A program made the position numbers and the translations under genes. A stretch of 6,031 nt of DNA from Chloroflexota bacterium (GTDB taxonomy: Bacteria > Chloroflexota > Anaerolineae > SpSt-600): positions 1 to 6,031 of the forward strand of contig DRAO01000459.1 in assembly GCA_011041825.1 (NCBI GenBank), written 5' to 3'. Of this stretch, positions 1 through 5,974 are shown in pieces. The notes beneath the pieces are model-generated. The model was not told where the DNA came from and did no database searches. It saw only the letters and a program-made list of their open reading frames with translations. The first letter of the stretch is position 1. Each line of letters starts with the position of its first letter.

Positions 1-12
1 CCGCTAATCCTC

Positions 13-31
13 AGCCGGTTTTCAACCGGCT
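13..31. repeat. Inverted repeat, possible terminator hairpin
   Basis: AGCCGGTT and AACCGGCT form a perfect 8-bp stem around a 3-base TTC loop. On the plus strand the stem runs into only three T residues, so as a rho-independent terminator it is weak. On the minus strand no U-tract follows. It lies about 100 bases beyond the glycosyltransferase stop, so it could end a rightward transcript entering from the left, or protect the 3' end of the leftward one. The hairpin is seen directly; its role is inferred. Confidence 0.45.
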
Positions 32-44
32 TTAAGGCTTCTCA

Positions 45-66
45 GCCGGGTGATTCATCGCCCGGC
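45..66. repeat. Second inverted repeat, strong hairpin
   Basis: GCCGGGTGA pairs with TCGCCCGGC across a TTCA loop, giving nine pairs if one G-T wobble is allowed (wobble as read on the plus strand). It lies 13 bases after the first hairpin and shares the left-arm sequence CTCAGCCGG with it (10-18 and 41-49). No T-tract follows on either strand, so it is not a classical intrinsic terminator. It may block exonucleases at a 3' end or belong to a dispersed repeat family. Confidence 0.45.
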
Positions 67-130
67 GGGTGGGCTGCGTAAATCTGCTTCAGGGGAGCAA
101 GTCAAAAGTGTCGGGTAGCTAGATTTTCCT

Positions 131-1633
131 TCATCTACCCTTATTTCCTGCGGTAACCTTTAGAGGAACAATAGTAGACTTGCGTCGCCGTTGGAGCAAA
201 GGCAGGAGAGAGTGCCACACCCCCAGGAGCCCCACGTATCCGAATCCCCCCAGGTAAAGGAGCAGGAAAGGTATGGCGAAGAATCTCCCCTTTAACCAGG
301 CCACCGCTATGGCGGCCAAGGCGTACAGGGCCAGGGCTATTTCCCCCACTATCACCCCTTCAAAGCTCAGAGCATAGGGGCTTCCGGCCCACCGCCCGTT
401 CTTATGGTAGAGACGGAACTTAGGGGTCCTGCCAAAGCGGTTCTGCCTTCGGATTAGTGCCTCCCACACAGCTTTGGTGTTGTTCAGGGCAATGCCAACT
501 CCCAGAAGGGCGAGGATGGGGAAGTACGCCATCTCCTGCACGCCTTTTTCCGAAGCCACGTTCTCGGCGAACAAATACACCAGGGGAGGCCCCAAGCTCG
601 CCATACTCAGATAGGTTAAAGGCAGGTGGATGCGGAAGTCCAGGAGCATAAGGGGCAGTATCAGGAGGAGCATTATCACCATTAAGGGGTGAATCAGGTA
701 GCTGCTCAGGTGTATTATGCCTTCGGCCTTCCTGAACCAGGGCTGATGAGAGCGCAGCAGGGAGGAACCCAGCTTCATCAAGCACTGGATGGAACCCTTG
801 GCCCAGCGGAATTGCTGTCGCTTAAAGGCATTGAGTTGAGGCGGTATCTCGGCGGGGGCTACTACCTCGGGTAGGTAAAGGCACTGCCATCCCTTTAGCT
901 GGGCCCTGTAACTCAAATCCATATCTTCCGAGAGGGTGTCCTTATGCCATCCTCCCGCATCCTCTATGCAACTTTTGCGCCACACGCCCCCCGAACCATT
1001 GAAGTTCATAAACAGCCCCGTCCTGTTGCGGGCCGTTTGTTCCACGACGAAGTGGCCGTCCAGGGCAATGGCCTGAGCCCTGGTGAGGGGGGAGTAATCC
1101 CGGTTGAGATGCCCCCATCGCACCTGAACCATCCCAAGCCGGGGGTTCCGCAGGAAGTAAGGTATGGTTCGGCGCAGGAAATCGGGCTGAGGGATGAAAT
1201 CTGCATCGAAGATGGCGATGAACTCCCCCCTGGCATACTTTAACCCTTCCGCCAAGGCTCCAGCCTTGAACCCATCTCGTCTCCCTCTGTGTAGCACGGT
1301 TACGTTAACCCCTTGACGACGCCACTTTCGGGCCTTCTCCTCGGCCAAGAAGATGGTCTCGTCGGTGGAGTCATCCAGCACCTGGATTTCAAACCGGTCT
1401 CGGGGGTAGTCAAGGTTTGCGACGGCATCTATGAGCCTCTCAACCACGTGGGCCTCGTTGTAAATAGGCAACTGGATGGTCACGAAAGGCGTCTCCTTCA
1501 ACTCGGGGGGCGGAGCCTTTTTCCCCCGGTGCAAGAGGTACAATATTAAGAGCAGTATTTCGTGGAAACCATACAGGGACAAACCCAGGGCAACGATGAC
1601 ATATATCCAGCCTAGCAACTCTGCTGCCAACAT
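131..1633 (-). CDS. Membrane-bound processive family 2 glycosyltransferase (cellulose/mannan synthase-like)
   Basis: This 500-residue protein probably polymerises a beta-linked polysaccharide from a nucleotide sugar on the cytoplasmic face and feeds it across the membrane. An N-terminal membrane segment (about 7-34) precedes a GT2 catalytic domain (about 48-290). The D,D,D,QxxRW signature is complete: DD at 87-88 (VLDDSTDET), DAD at 143-145 (IFDADF), SED at 235-237 (LSEDMDLSYR) and Q273-R276-W277 (QQFRW). Several hydrophobic segments follow between about 307 and 478, then a basic tail (QRRRK). From memory the core resembles plant CslA mannan synthases and bacterial GT2 enzymes of the same group more than BcsA. 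There is no PilZ domain and no bcs partner gene nearby. The ATG is preceded by AGGGAGG with a 5-base spacer, which fixes the start. The gene is transcribed away from secD. Fold and chemistry class are well supported; the sugar and product are unknown. Confidence 0.9.
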   Translation of the reverse strand: MLAAELLGWIYVIVALGLSLYGFHEILLLILYLLHRGKKAPPPELKETPFVTIQLPIYNEAHVVERLIDAVANLDYPRDRFEIQVLDDSTDETIFLAEEKARKWRRQGVNVTVLHRGRRDGFKAGALAEGLKYARGEFIAIFDADFIPQPDFLRRTIPYFLRNPRLGMVQVRWGHLNRDYSPLTRAQAIALDGHFVVEQTARNRTGLFMNFNGSGGVWRKSCIEDAGGWHKDTLSEDMDLSYRAQLKGWQCLYLPEVVAPAEIPPQLNAFKRQQFRWAKGSIQCLMKLGSSLLRSHQPWFRKAEGIIHLSSYLIHPLMVIMLLLILPLMLLDFRIHLPLTYLSMASLGPPLVYLFAENVASEKGVQEMAYFPILALLGVGIALNNTKAVWEALIRRQNRFGRTPKFRLYHKNGRWAGSPYALSFEGVIVGEIALALYALAAIAVAWLKGRFFAIPFLLLYLGGFGYVGLLGVWHSLLPLLQRRRKSTIVPLKVTAGNKGR

Positions 1634-1638
1634 TGCCT

Positions 1639-1645
1639 CCTCCCT
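1639..1645 (-). promoter_or_regulatory. Shine-Dalgarno of the glycosyltransferase gene
   Basis: On the minus strand AGGGAGG lies 5 bases before the ATG at 1633. This is a strong, well-spaced site that supports this start over any internal one. Confidence 0.75.
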
Positions 1646-1751
1646 TCACCCGTCTGGCTGATCAAGCGACACTCTGCTGAGGAAGGCCATCTCTGTAACA
1701 CCTTTCGGCCCTGTTAGAGAGCGCAAATTGTACAGGTGGACACAATGCCTA

Positions 1752-1779
1752 AGTATAACACCAATTCGGATAAACGCAA
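1752..1779 (-). promoter_or_regulatory. Candidate promoter for the glycosyltransferase gene
   Basis: Read on the minus strand, TATACT (1757-1752) is one base off the -10 consensus. TTGCGT (1779-1774) lies 16 bases upstream but matches the -35 consensus at only three positions. If used, it gives a leader of roughly 110 bases before the ATG at 1633. This is the best leftward candidate I see in the intergenic region, but it is weak and unproven. Confidence 0.3.
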
Positions 1780-1811
1780 ACTGACCTATGAGGGAGAGGT
1801 CGGCAGTTAGC

Positions 1812-1840
1812 TTGACATATCCTACCCGTTGGAGTATAAT
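1812..1840 (+). promoter_or_regulatory. Consensus sigma-70 promoter for the secD-secF cluster
   Basis: TTGACA at 1812-1817 and TATAAT at 1835-1840 both match the housekeeping consensus in all six positions and are separated by the optimal 17 bases. The expected start of transcription is near 1847, giving a short leader of about 25-30 bases before secD. A perfect match suggests strong constitutive transcription unless a repressor or the downstream palindrome modulates it. Confidence 0.85.
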
Positions 1841-1842
1841 CG

Positions 1843-1863
1843 GCCCAGATTTTACCACTGGGC
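1843..1863. repeat. Palindrome over the predicted secD transcription start
   Basis: GCCCAG (1843-1848) and CTGGGC (1858-1863) are perfect 6-base inverted arms separated by ATTTTACCA. The predicted transcription start (about 1847) falls inside the left arm, and the right arm abuts the secD ribosome-binding site. It could be an operator or, if transcription starts a few bases earlier, a 5' hairpin limiting ribosome access. A 6-base palindrome can also occur by chance. Confidence 0.35.
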
Positions 1864-1870
1864 AAGGAGG
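1864..1870 (+). promoter_or_regulatory. Shine-Dalgarno that decides the secD start
   Basis: AAGGAGG is a full-strength site, but its last G is also the first base of the GTG codon at 1870, so it cannot serve that codon. It lies 5 bases before the in-frame TTG at 1876. I therefore prefer the TTG as the secD start. Confidence 0.65.
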
Positions 1871-1875
1871 TGGAA

Positions 1876-3378
1876 TTGAGAGAGCGGAACCTTCTCACCC
1901 TGCTTGGCATCATCCTGCTGGTTGCCTTTTGTGTGTGGGTGGATTTGCCTAATAACCCCGGGATTCACATCCGCCTTGGCCCCTTGAAGATTGACCGGGA
2001 GATTAAAATCCGCCAGGGCCTTGACCTCCAGGGTGGCCTCCACGTCGTATTGGAAGCTGATGTCCCACCCGATGAGCCCCTCCCTCCGGAATCAATGGAA
2101 GCGGCTCGTGCCATTGTGCAGAACCGGGTGGATGGAATGGGTGTGGTGGAGGCTACAGTCCAGCTTCAGGGAGAACGGCGCATAATCGTGGAACTGCCGG
2201 GCATTGAGGACCCTGCCGAGGCCATCGAAACCATAAAGGGCACGGGCCTTTTGGAGTTTGTGGAGACGGGAGACCTCTACATACCCGAGGGGGTTAAGAT
2301 AAGAACCACCTATGGAACCGGGGTTACAGCCACCGAAACGCTGACAGCTACGGTCTCCCCGACGGCTACCGCAGCCATCACTGCGACCCCCGCCATTACT
2401 GCCACCGAAACCCTTACCCCAACCGGCGAAGTAACGCCTACTGAGGAAATAAGCCCTACCAGCCCCTTTGCCGGAAGGGTCTTCAAGACCATAATGACTG
2501 GCAAGCACCTTAAATCGGCCCGGGTAGGTACGGATGAGTATGGGCGTCCGGAGATTGACTTCGAGTTAACCCCGGAGGGGGCGCGCATTTTCGCCCAGTA
2601 TACCCGAGAGCACGTGGGCGATTTCCTGGCCATCGTGATGGATAAGAGGGTGATCTCCTGCCCCCGAATCCAGAGCCCCATCACCCAGGGGCGAGGCCGG
2701 ATAACCAGCGAGAAAGGCTTCCCGCTTGAGGAAGCCCGCCGTATCGCAATCCAACTCCAATACGGTGCCCTGCCGGTGCCCTTAAGGGTGTTGGAGACCA
2801 GGATGGTGGGTCCCACCCTGGGGCAGGATTCGGTCCGCAGGAGCATCCGGGCTGGCATTATTGGCTTAATCGTGGTGCTTGCGTTTATGTTGACTTATTA
2901 CCGCCTCCCGGGGTTCCTCGCTGATCTGGCACTCATCTCCTATGGCCTCATAAATATGGCCATCTATAAGTTTGGTATCCCGGGCCTTTTCTCAGGCGTT
3001 ACATTGACGCTGCCAGGCATTACCGGCTTCATCCTCTCCACCGGGATGGCGGTTGATGCCAACATCCTTATTTTTGAACGGATGAAAGAGGAATTGCGCT
3101 GGGGACGCCCCCTCAGCGTAGCCATAGAAGCGGGGTTCAACCGGGCCTGGACCTCCATCCGGGATTCTAACCTGTCAACTTTGCTTACCTGTGTAATCCT
3201 CTACTGGTTTGGCTCCAGTTTCGGGGCCAGTATGGTTAAAGGGTTTGCCATCACCCTCTTCATCGGTGTCTGCATCAGTATGTTTACAGCTATCACGATG
3301 ACGAGGACCTTCATCAGCATCGTGTTCGACCTGGCAAGGGATTTCATCGAACGACATCGCTGGCTCCTGGGAATCTAA
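1876..3378 (+). CDS. secD: Protein translocase subunit SecD
   Basis: SecD works with SecF beside SecYEG, using the proton gradient to help draw preproteins out of the channel on the outer side of the membrane. The protein has 500 residues from the preferred TTG (502 from the GTG at 1870). One N-terminal membrane segment (about 6-24) is followed by a large extracytoplasmic region (about 25-325). That region includes the SecD signature around 48-58 (GLDLQGGLHVV). A five-helix C-terminal bundle (about 327-485) follows. AVDAN in the fourth helix carries Asp394, matching the proton-path Asp519 of E. coli SecD as I recall it, and FERMKEE follows as in the family. An unusual Thr/Pro/Ala-rich insert spans about residues 145-197. 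The gene opens a cluster with secF, driven by a consensus promoter. No yajC lies next to it. Identity is secure; the exact start is not. Confidence 0.96.
   Translation: MRERNLLTLLGIILLVAFCVWVDLPNNPGIHIRLGPLKIDREIKIRQGLDLQGGLHVVLEADVPPDEPLPPESMEAARAIVQNRVDGMGVVEATVQLQGERRIIVELPGIEDPAEAIETIKGTGLLEFVETGDLYIPEGVKIRTTYGTGVTATETLTATVSPTATAAITATPAITATETLTPTGEVTPTEEISPTSPFAGRVFKTIMTGKHLKSARVGTDEYGRPEIDFELTPEGARIFAQYTREHVGDFLAIVMDKRVISCPRIQSPITQGRGRITSEKGFPLEEARRIAIQLQYGALPVPLRVLETRMVGPTLGQDSVRRSIRAGIIGLIVVLAFMLTYYRLPGFLADLALISYGLINMAIYKFGIPGLFSGVTLTLPGITGFILSTGMAVDANILIFERMKEELRWGRPLSVAIEAGFNRAWTSIRDSNLSTLLTCVILYWFGSSFGASMVKGFAITLFIGVCISMFTAITMTRTFISIVFDLARDFIERHRWLLGI
2308..2466 (+). repeat. Low-complexity Thr/Pro/Ala-rich insert within secD, with internal repeats
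   Basis: This stretch encodes about 53 residues dominated by Thr, Ala and Pro, with few charges. It contains the heptapeptide TATETLT twice, exactly 24 codons apart, with the 11-base sequence GCCACCGAAAC at 2329-2339 and 2401-2411. AITAT occurs twice, six codons apart. It sits in the extracytoplasmic P1 region, between the segment ending near GDLYIPEG and the one beginning FKTIMTGKHL. It looks like a flexible linker grown by small tandem duplications. The reading frame stays open through it and the family domains resume cleanly afterwards. Confidence 0.8.
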
Positions 3379-3496
3379 CGCTATTTTTTCCGAGGGCGGC
3401 GGATGGCAGCTCCAGGTTTAACAAGCGGGGTTCCATCCTAGAAGCAGTGCTACCCAGCAGATGGCTCTCGAAGAATAACAACGTAAGGGGGTGAAG
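3379..3496 (+). other. secD-secF intergenic gap
   Basis: This 118-base gap is longer than usual between secD and secF, which are often close or fused. It holds a T6 run (3384-3389) with no stable stem before it, and a GGATGG/CCATCC inverted repeat (3401-3406 and 3433-3438) with a long loop. I see no promoter of quality and no credible gene. Readthrough from secD into secF is the simplest reading. Confidence 0.4.
3485..3491 (+). promoter_or_regulatory. Shine-Dalgarno that decides the secF start
   Basis: AAGGGGG overlaps the first base of the in-frame GTG at 3491 but is 5 bases upstream of the ATG at 3497. This favours the ATG, giving a protein that begins MYNLIEKRYW. Confidence 0.65.
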
Positions 3497-4438
3497 ATGT
3501 ACAACCTGATTGAAAAGCGGTATTGGTTCTTTGGGTTATCCCTGCTGATCATTATCCCGGGCCTCATAGCAATGGGGATTTCGCTGGCGAAGTTCGGAGC
3601 CCCCTGGAGGCTTTCCATTGATTTTACCGGGGGGGCAATTATGGAACTTCGCTTTGAACAGAAGGTGGTGCCAGGGGAGATATACAACATCTTTTTGAAT
3701 TCCGGCTATGGGGATACCACTGTCCAGACCACGCTGGATGAGAAGACCGTGCTTATCCGCAGCAAACCTTTGGATGAGAAGGCAAAGGCTGAGCTCCAGG
3801 CCAAACTTCGGGAGAAGTTCGGCCCCTTTGAGGAGTTGCGTTACGAATCGGTCGGCCCTGCCGTAGGTAAGGAAGTCACCCGAGCCGCCACCATAGCGGT
3901 AATAGCGGCTTCTTTCGTGATATTGGGCTTTATCGTGTTCGCCTTCCGCAAGGTTCCCAATGCCTTCCGCTACGGGGTATGCGCCATCATCGCTATGATT
4001 CACGACGTGCTGGTAGCCACCGGGCTTTTCTCCATCGCCGGGCTGGTTTTGGGCTGGGAGGTAGATGCTCTCTTCATCACCGCTCTCCTCACCGTCATCG
4101 GCTTCTCGGTGCAGGACACCATCGTTGTCTTCGACCGCATCCGGGAGAACACCCCCAAGCGCCGGGGAGAGCCGTTTGAAATCATCGTTACCCGCAGCTT
4201 GCTGGAGACTTTGCACCGCTCCCTGGTGACCCAGCTTAATGCCATCTTCGTGCTTATTGCTGTGCTCCTCTTCGGCGGGGCCACGATGAAGCAATTCGTA
4301 GCTGTGCTCCTGGTGGGGTTGATAAGCGGGACGTATTCCTCTATCTGCAATGCCGTGCCGCTCCTGGTCGTCTGGGAAAACAAGGAGATTCCGAAGTTAA
4401 TCAACAGGATTTTCAAGCGCCAGCCCCAGGCCGCATAA
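3497..4438 (+). CDS. secF: Protein translocase subunit SecF
   Basis: SecF pairs with SecD to form the proton-driven accessory complex of the Sec translocon. From the preferred ATG it has 313 residues, a normal SecF length (315 from the GTG at 3491). The N-terminal membrane helix (about 10-29) leads into a small extracytoplasmic domain with the SecF signature SIDFTGG at 40-46. Five more helices follow from about 130 to 294. The fourth carries the diagnostic GFSVQDTIVVFDRIREN, in which Asp207 matches the functionally important Asp213 of E. coli SecF as I recall it. GTYSS near 278-282 is also typical of the family. No low-complexity insert is present, unlike its partner SecD. It lies 118 bases after secD and 20 bases before the monophosphatase gene, all on one strand. 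Identity is secure. Confidence 0.96.
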   Translation: MYNLIEKRYWFFGLSLLIIIPGLIAMGISLAKFGAPWRLSIDFTGGAIMELRFEQKVVPGEIYNIFLNSGYGDTTVQTTLDEKTVLIRSKPLDEKAKAELQAKLREKFGPFEELRYESVGPAVGKEVTRAATIAVIAASFVILGFIVFAFRKVPNAFRYGVCAIIAMIHDVLVATGLFSIAGLVLGWEVDALFITALLTVIGFSVQDTIVVFDRIRENTPKRRGEPFEIIVTRSLLETLHRSLVTQLNAIFVLIAVLLFGGATMKQFVAVLLVGLISGTYSSICNAVPLLVVWENKEIPKLINRIFKRQPQAA

Positions 4439-4458
4439 GGGGCAAAAGGGTAGCCACG

Positions 4459-5247
4459 ATGGAGGAGGACTTCTTAGAAACAGCCGTAGAAGCGGCTCAC
4501 AGAGCTGGGGAGATTATCCTCAATCGTCTGGAAGCCCACAGGGACGTAACGGTTAAAGGGCTACGGGATATAGTGACCGATGCCGACATCGCCGCCGAGG
4601 AGGCAATCCTCGAAATCATAACCGAACGCTTCCCGGAACACTCCATCTACTCCGAGGAAAGGCCCTTTCAGGGAGGTGATACCCCCTTCACCTGGTTCAT
4701 AGACCCCCTGGATGGCACCACCAACTATTCCCGCCGCTTCCCCTGTTTCTCTACCTCCATTGCCTTAGCCGAAGAGGGCCAGGTTATCGTCGGCGTGGTG
4801 TACAACCCGCTTCTAAATCACCTCTTCACGGCTGAGAAAGGCAAGGGGGCTTGCCTCAACGGGAAGCCCATCCACGTGAGCAAGAGGGCCGAATTGATGA
4901 AGGCCCTGGTAGCATTGGATTGGGTTCATTCTCAGCAGGTGCGCCGGAAGATGACAGGCATCATCTCCCGGTTGGCCCTGTCGGTGGGAACGTTGCGCAC
5001 AATGGGTTCGGCTTCGCTGGGGTTCTGCTTCGTGGCTGCGGGATGGACTGATGCTTACTTTCACCTGGGTTTGAAGCCCTGGGACCTGGCAGCGGGAGCT
5101 CTGATGGTGGAAGAAGCCGGGGGTAAGGTTACCCGGGTTGATGGAAGCCCCTGGAGCGTGGAAAAAGGGGGCCTCCTCGCCTCTAACGGGTTGCTTCATT
5201 CTGAGCTGTTGAAATTCTTCGCAGCAGCGGGCATCCAACCGGATTAG
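4459..5247 (+). CDS. Inositol monophosphatase family protein (SuhB-like)
   Basis: This is a Mg2+-dependent, lithium-sensitive-type phosphatase of the IMPase superfamily, 262 residues long and full length for the family. The probable substrate is a sugar or inositol monophosphate in the cytoplasm. All expected motifs are present: the KG and VTDAD segment (33-42), SEE at 65-67 supplying a metal-binding Glu, DPLDGTTNY at 82-90 supplying Asp82 and Asp85, and WDLAAGALMVEEAGG at 208-222 supplying Asp208. The closing GGLLASNGLLH (237-247) is also typical. The ATG has AAGGG 8 bases upstream, and the gene starts 20 bases after secF, so cotranscription with secDF is likely. Its 3' end overlaps the convergent DUF429 gene by 65 bases. 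Within the superfamily it could instead be a fructose-1,6-bisphosphatase-like or histidinol-phosphatase-like enzyme; sequence alone does not settle the substrate. Confidence 0.92.
   Translation: MEEDFLETAVEAAHRAGEIILNRLEAHRDVTVKGLRDIVTDADIAAEEAILEIITERFPEHSIYSEERPFQGGDTPFTWFIDPLDGTTNYSRRFPCFSTSIALAEEGQVIVGVVYNPLLNHLFTAEKGKGACLNGKPIHVSKRAELMKALVALDWVHSQQVRRKMTGIISRLALSVGTLRTMGSASLGFCFVAAGWTDAYFHLGLKPWDLAAGALMVEEAGGKVTRVDGSPWSVEKGGLLASNGLLHSELLKFFAAAGIQPD
5183..5247. other. Tail-to-tail overlap of the monophosphatase and DUF429 genes
   Basis: The two convergent coding regions share 65 bases. The plus-strand side encodes conserved C-terminal IMPase sequence, while the minus-strand side encodes a tail beyond the usual end of DUF429. 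No terminator hairpin is visible between the genes, so transcripts from the two strands would overlap. Confidence 0.8.
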
Positions 5248-5974
5248 GCACTATGATGTAACCCCTCTCCAAATCCCCAATTACCCTGTACCTCTCCGGT
5301 CCCCAATGCCAGCAGTAGAGGGCAATGTAAGCGCAAAAGAGGGCATCCAGCAAATCTTCCAGGCATTTTAGGGCCTGGCCCTTAAGCCCCTCCGGAGCTT
5401 GATTGAGGATTTCCCTCGCCTCAAGTGCGGGCTCTGCGCTCTCCAGGGCTTGGAGATGCCTCCTGTAGCGGTTCATCTCACTCCAGCGGAATTCATAGGT
5501 GCGGCCAGGGCGGGCTTTGTACTTGAGGGTCTTCTCCAATCCGAATAAGGTGATGGCAGCGGGATGGGGGTAAACTTCTATAACTTGCCGGACTTCCTTT
5601 CGGGGCGCAACCTGTGGGGAATGGACGAAGCCCCTTTCGGATAACCGTTGCACCAGCTCTTCACCCCGCACTATCCCGCCGAACTTGCGACGGTTGGCGG
5701 GATGAGCTCCTGCTTCATAGCGGCGGAAGAGCCGGGAGAGTTCCCGGTCACAGGGCCGGGTTCCGGTTTCGTTGGGCACCACCAGCGGAGCATCTATGGC
5801 AATCAGGGCTGGACTCCCCCCCACGGCTCCCTCGATAAAGCTCACAATCTCTTCATCCCTCCTCAGTCGCTCATTCCAGGCGACAAGGAGGCCCTTTTCC
5901 CCCTCGTTCCGGAGCACCGCCACCCCGGTGGTGTTCCGATACGACCAGGCCAGGTCAATGCCAACGAAGTACAT
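5183..5974 (-). CDS. DUF429 domain protein, predicted RNase H-like fold
   Basis: The protein has 263 residues from the preferred ATG at 5974 (264 from the GTG just upstream). The sequence shows the DUF429 pattern: YFVGIDLAWS with Asp7, IAIDAPL with Asp61, VIEVYPHPA with Glu133, and CLEDLLDALFCAY with Glu206, Asp207 and Asp210. The final family block, GYIIVP, is at 238-243. These acidic residues fit a predicted RNase H-like nuclease site, but no function is established for the family to my knowledge. The last 20 residues (244-263) follow the usual family end and lie wholly inside the monophosphatase coding region, so they are probably a recent readthrough extension. GGGGG sits 6 bases before the ATG. 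The start overlaps the TGA of an upstream frame by one base, suggesting translational coupling. Family assignment is strong; function is unknown. Confidence 0.87.
   Translation of the reverse strand: MYFVGIDLAWSYRNTTGVAVLRNEGEKGLLVAWNERLRRDEEIVSFIEGAVGGSPALIAIDAPLVVPNETGTRPCDRELSRLFRRYEAGAHPANRRKFGGIVRGEELVQRLSERGFVHSPQVAPRKEVRQVIEVYPHPAAITLFGLEKTLKYKARPGRTYEFRWSEMNRYRRHLQALESAEPALEAREILNQAPEGLKGQALKCLEDLLDALFCAYIALYCWHWGPERYRVIGDLERGYIIVPNPVGCPLLRRISTAQNEATR

Noticed and set aside
1..81. Plus-strand open frame from the left edge to TAA at 79-81, or the shorter one ending at 33-35
   Set aside because: Both run through the inverted repeats and give no recognisable protein sequence. There is too little to call a partial gene.
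1728..1759. Second rightward promoter, TTGTAC with TATAAC
   Set aside because: The 20-base spacer is too long for sigma-70, and a perfect promoter lies about 80 bases downstream.
2310..2858. Minus-strand open frame of 182 codons opposite secD
   Set aside because: It is antisense to the Thr-rich insert and the following SecD domain. Its Val/Ala/Ser-rich stretch is just the reverse reading of the Thr codons.
3384..3389. T6 run after secD as an intrinsic terminator
   Set aside because: No stable stem-loop precedes it on the plus strand. Nearby CATCG copies are direct repeats, not inverted.
3403..3441. Twelve-codon frame (ATG to TAG) in the secD-secF gap, possible leader peptide
   Set aside because: It has only a poor ribosome-binding site, no runs of regulatory codons, and no attenuator-type terminator after it.
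3536..4294. Long minus-strand open frame of 252 codons opposite secF
   Set aside because: It is entirely antisense to the conserved SecF coding region. Its translation shows no recognisable family, hydrophobic segment or motif. GC-rich codon usage on the plus strand readily produces such frames.
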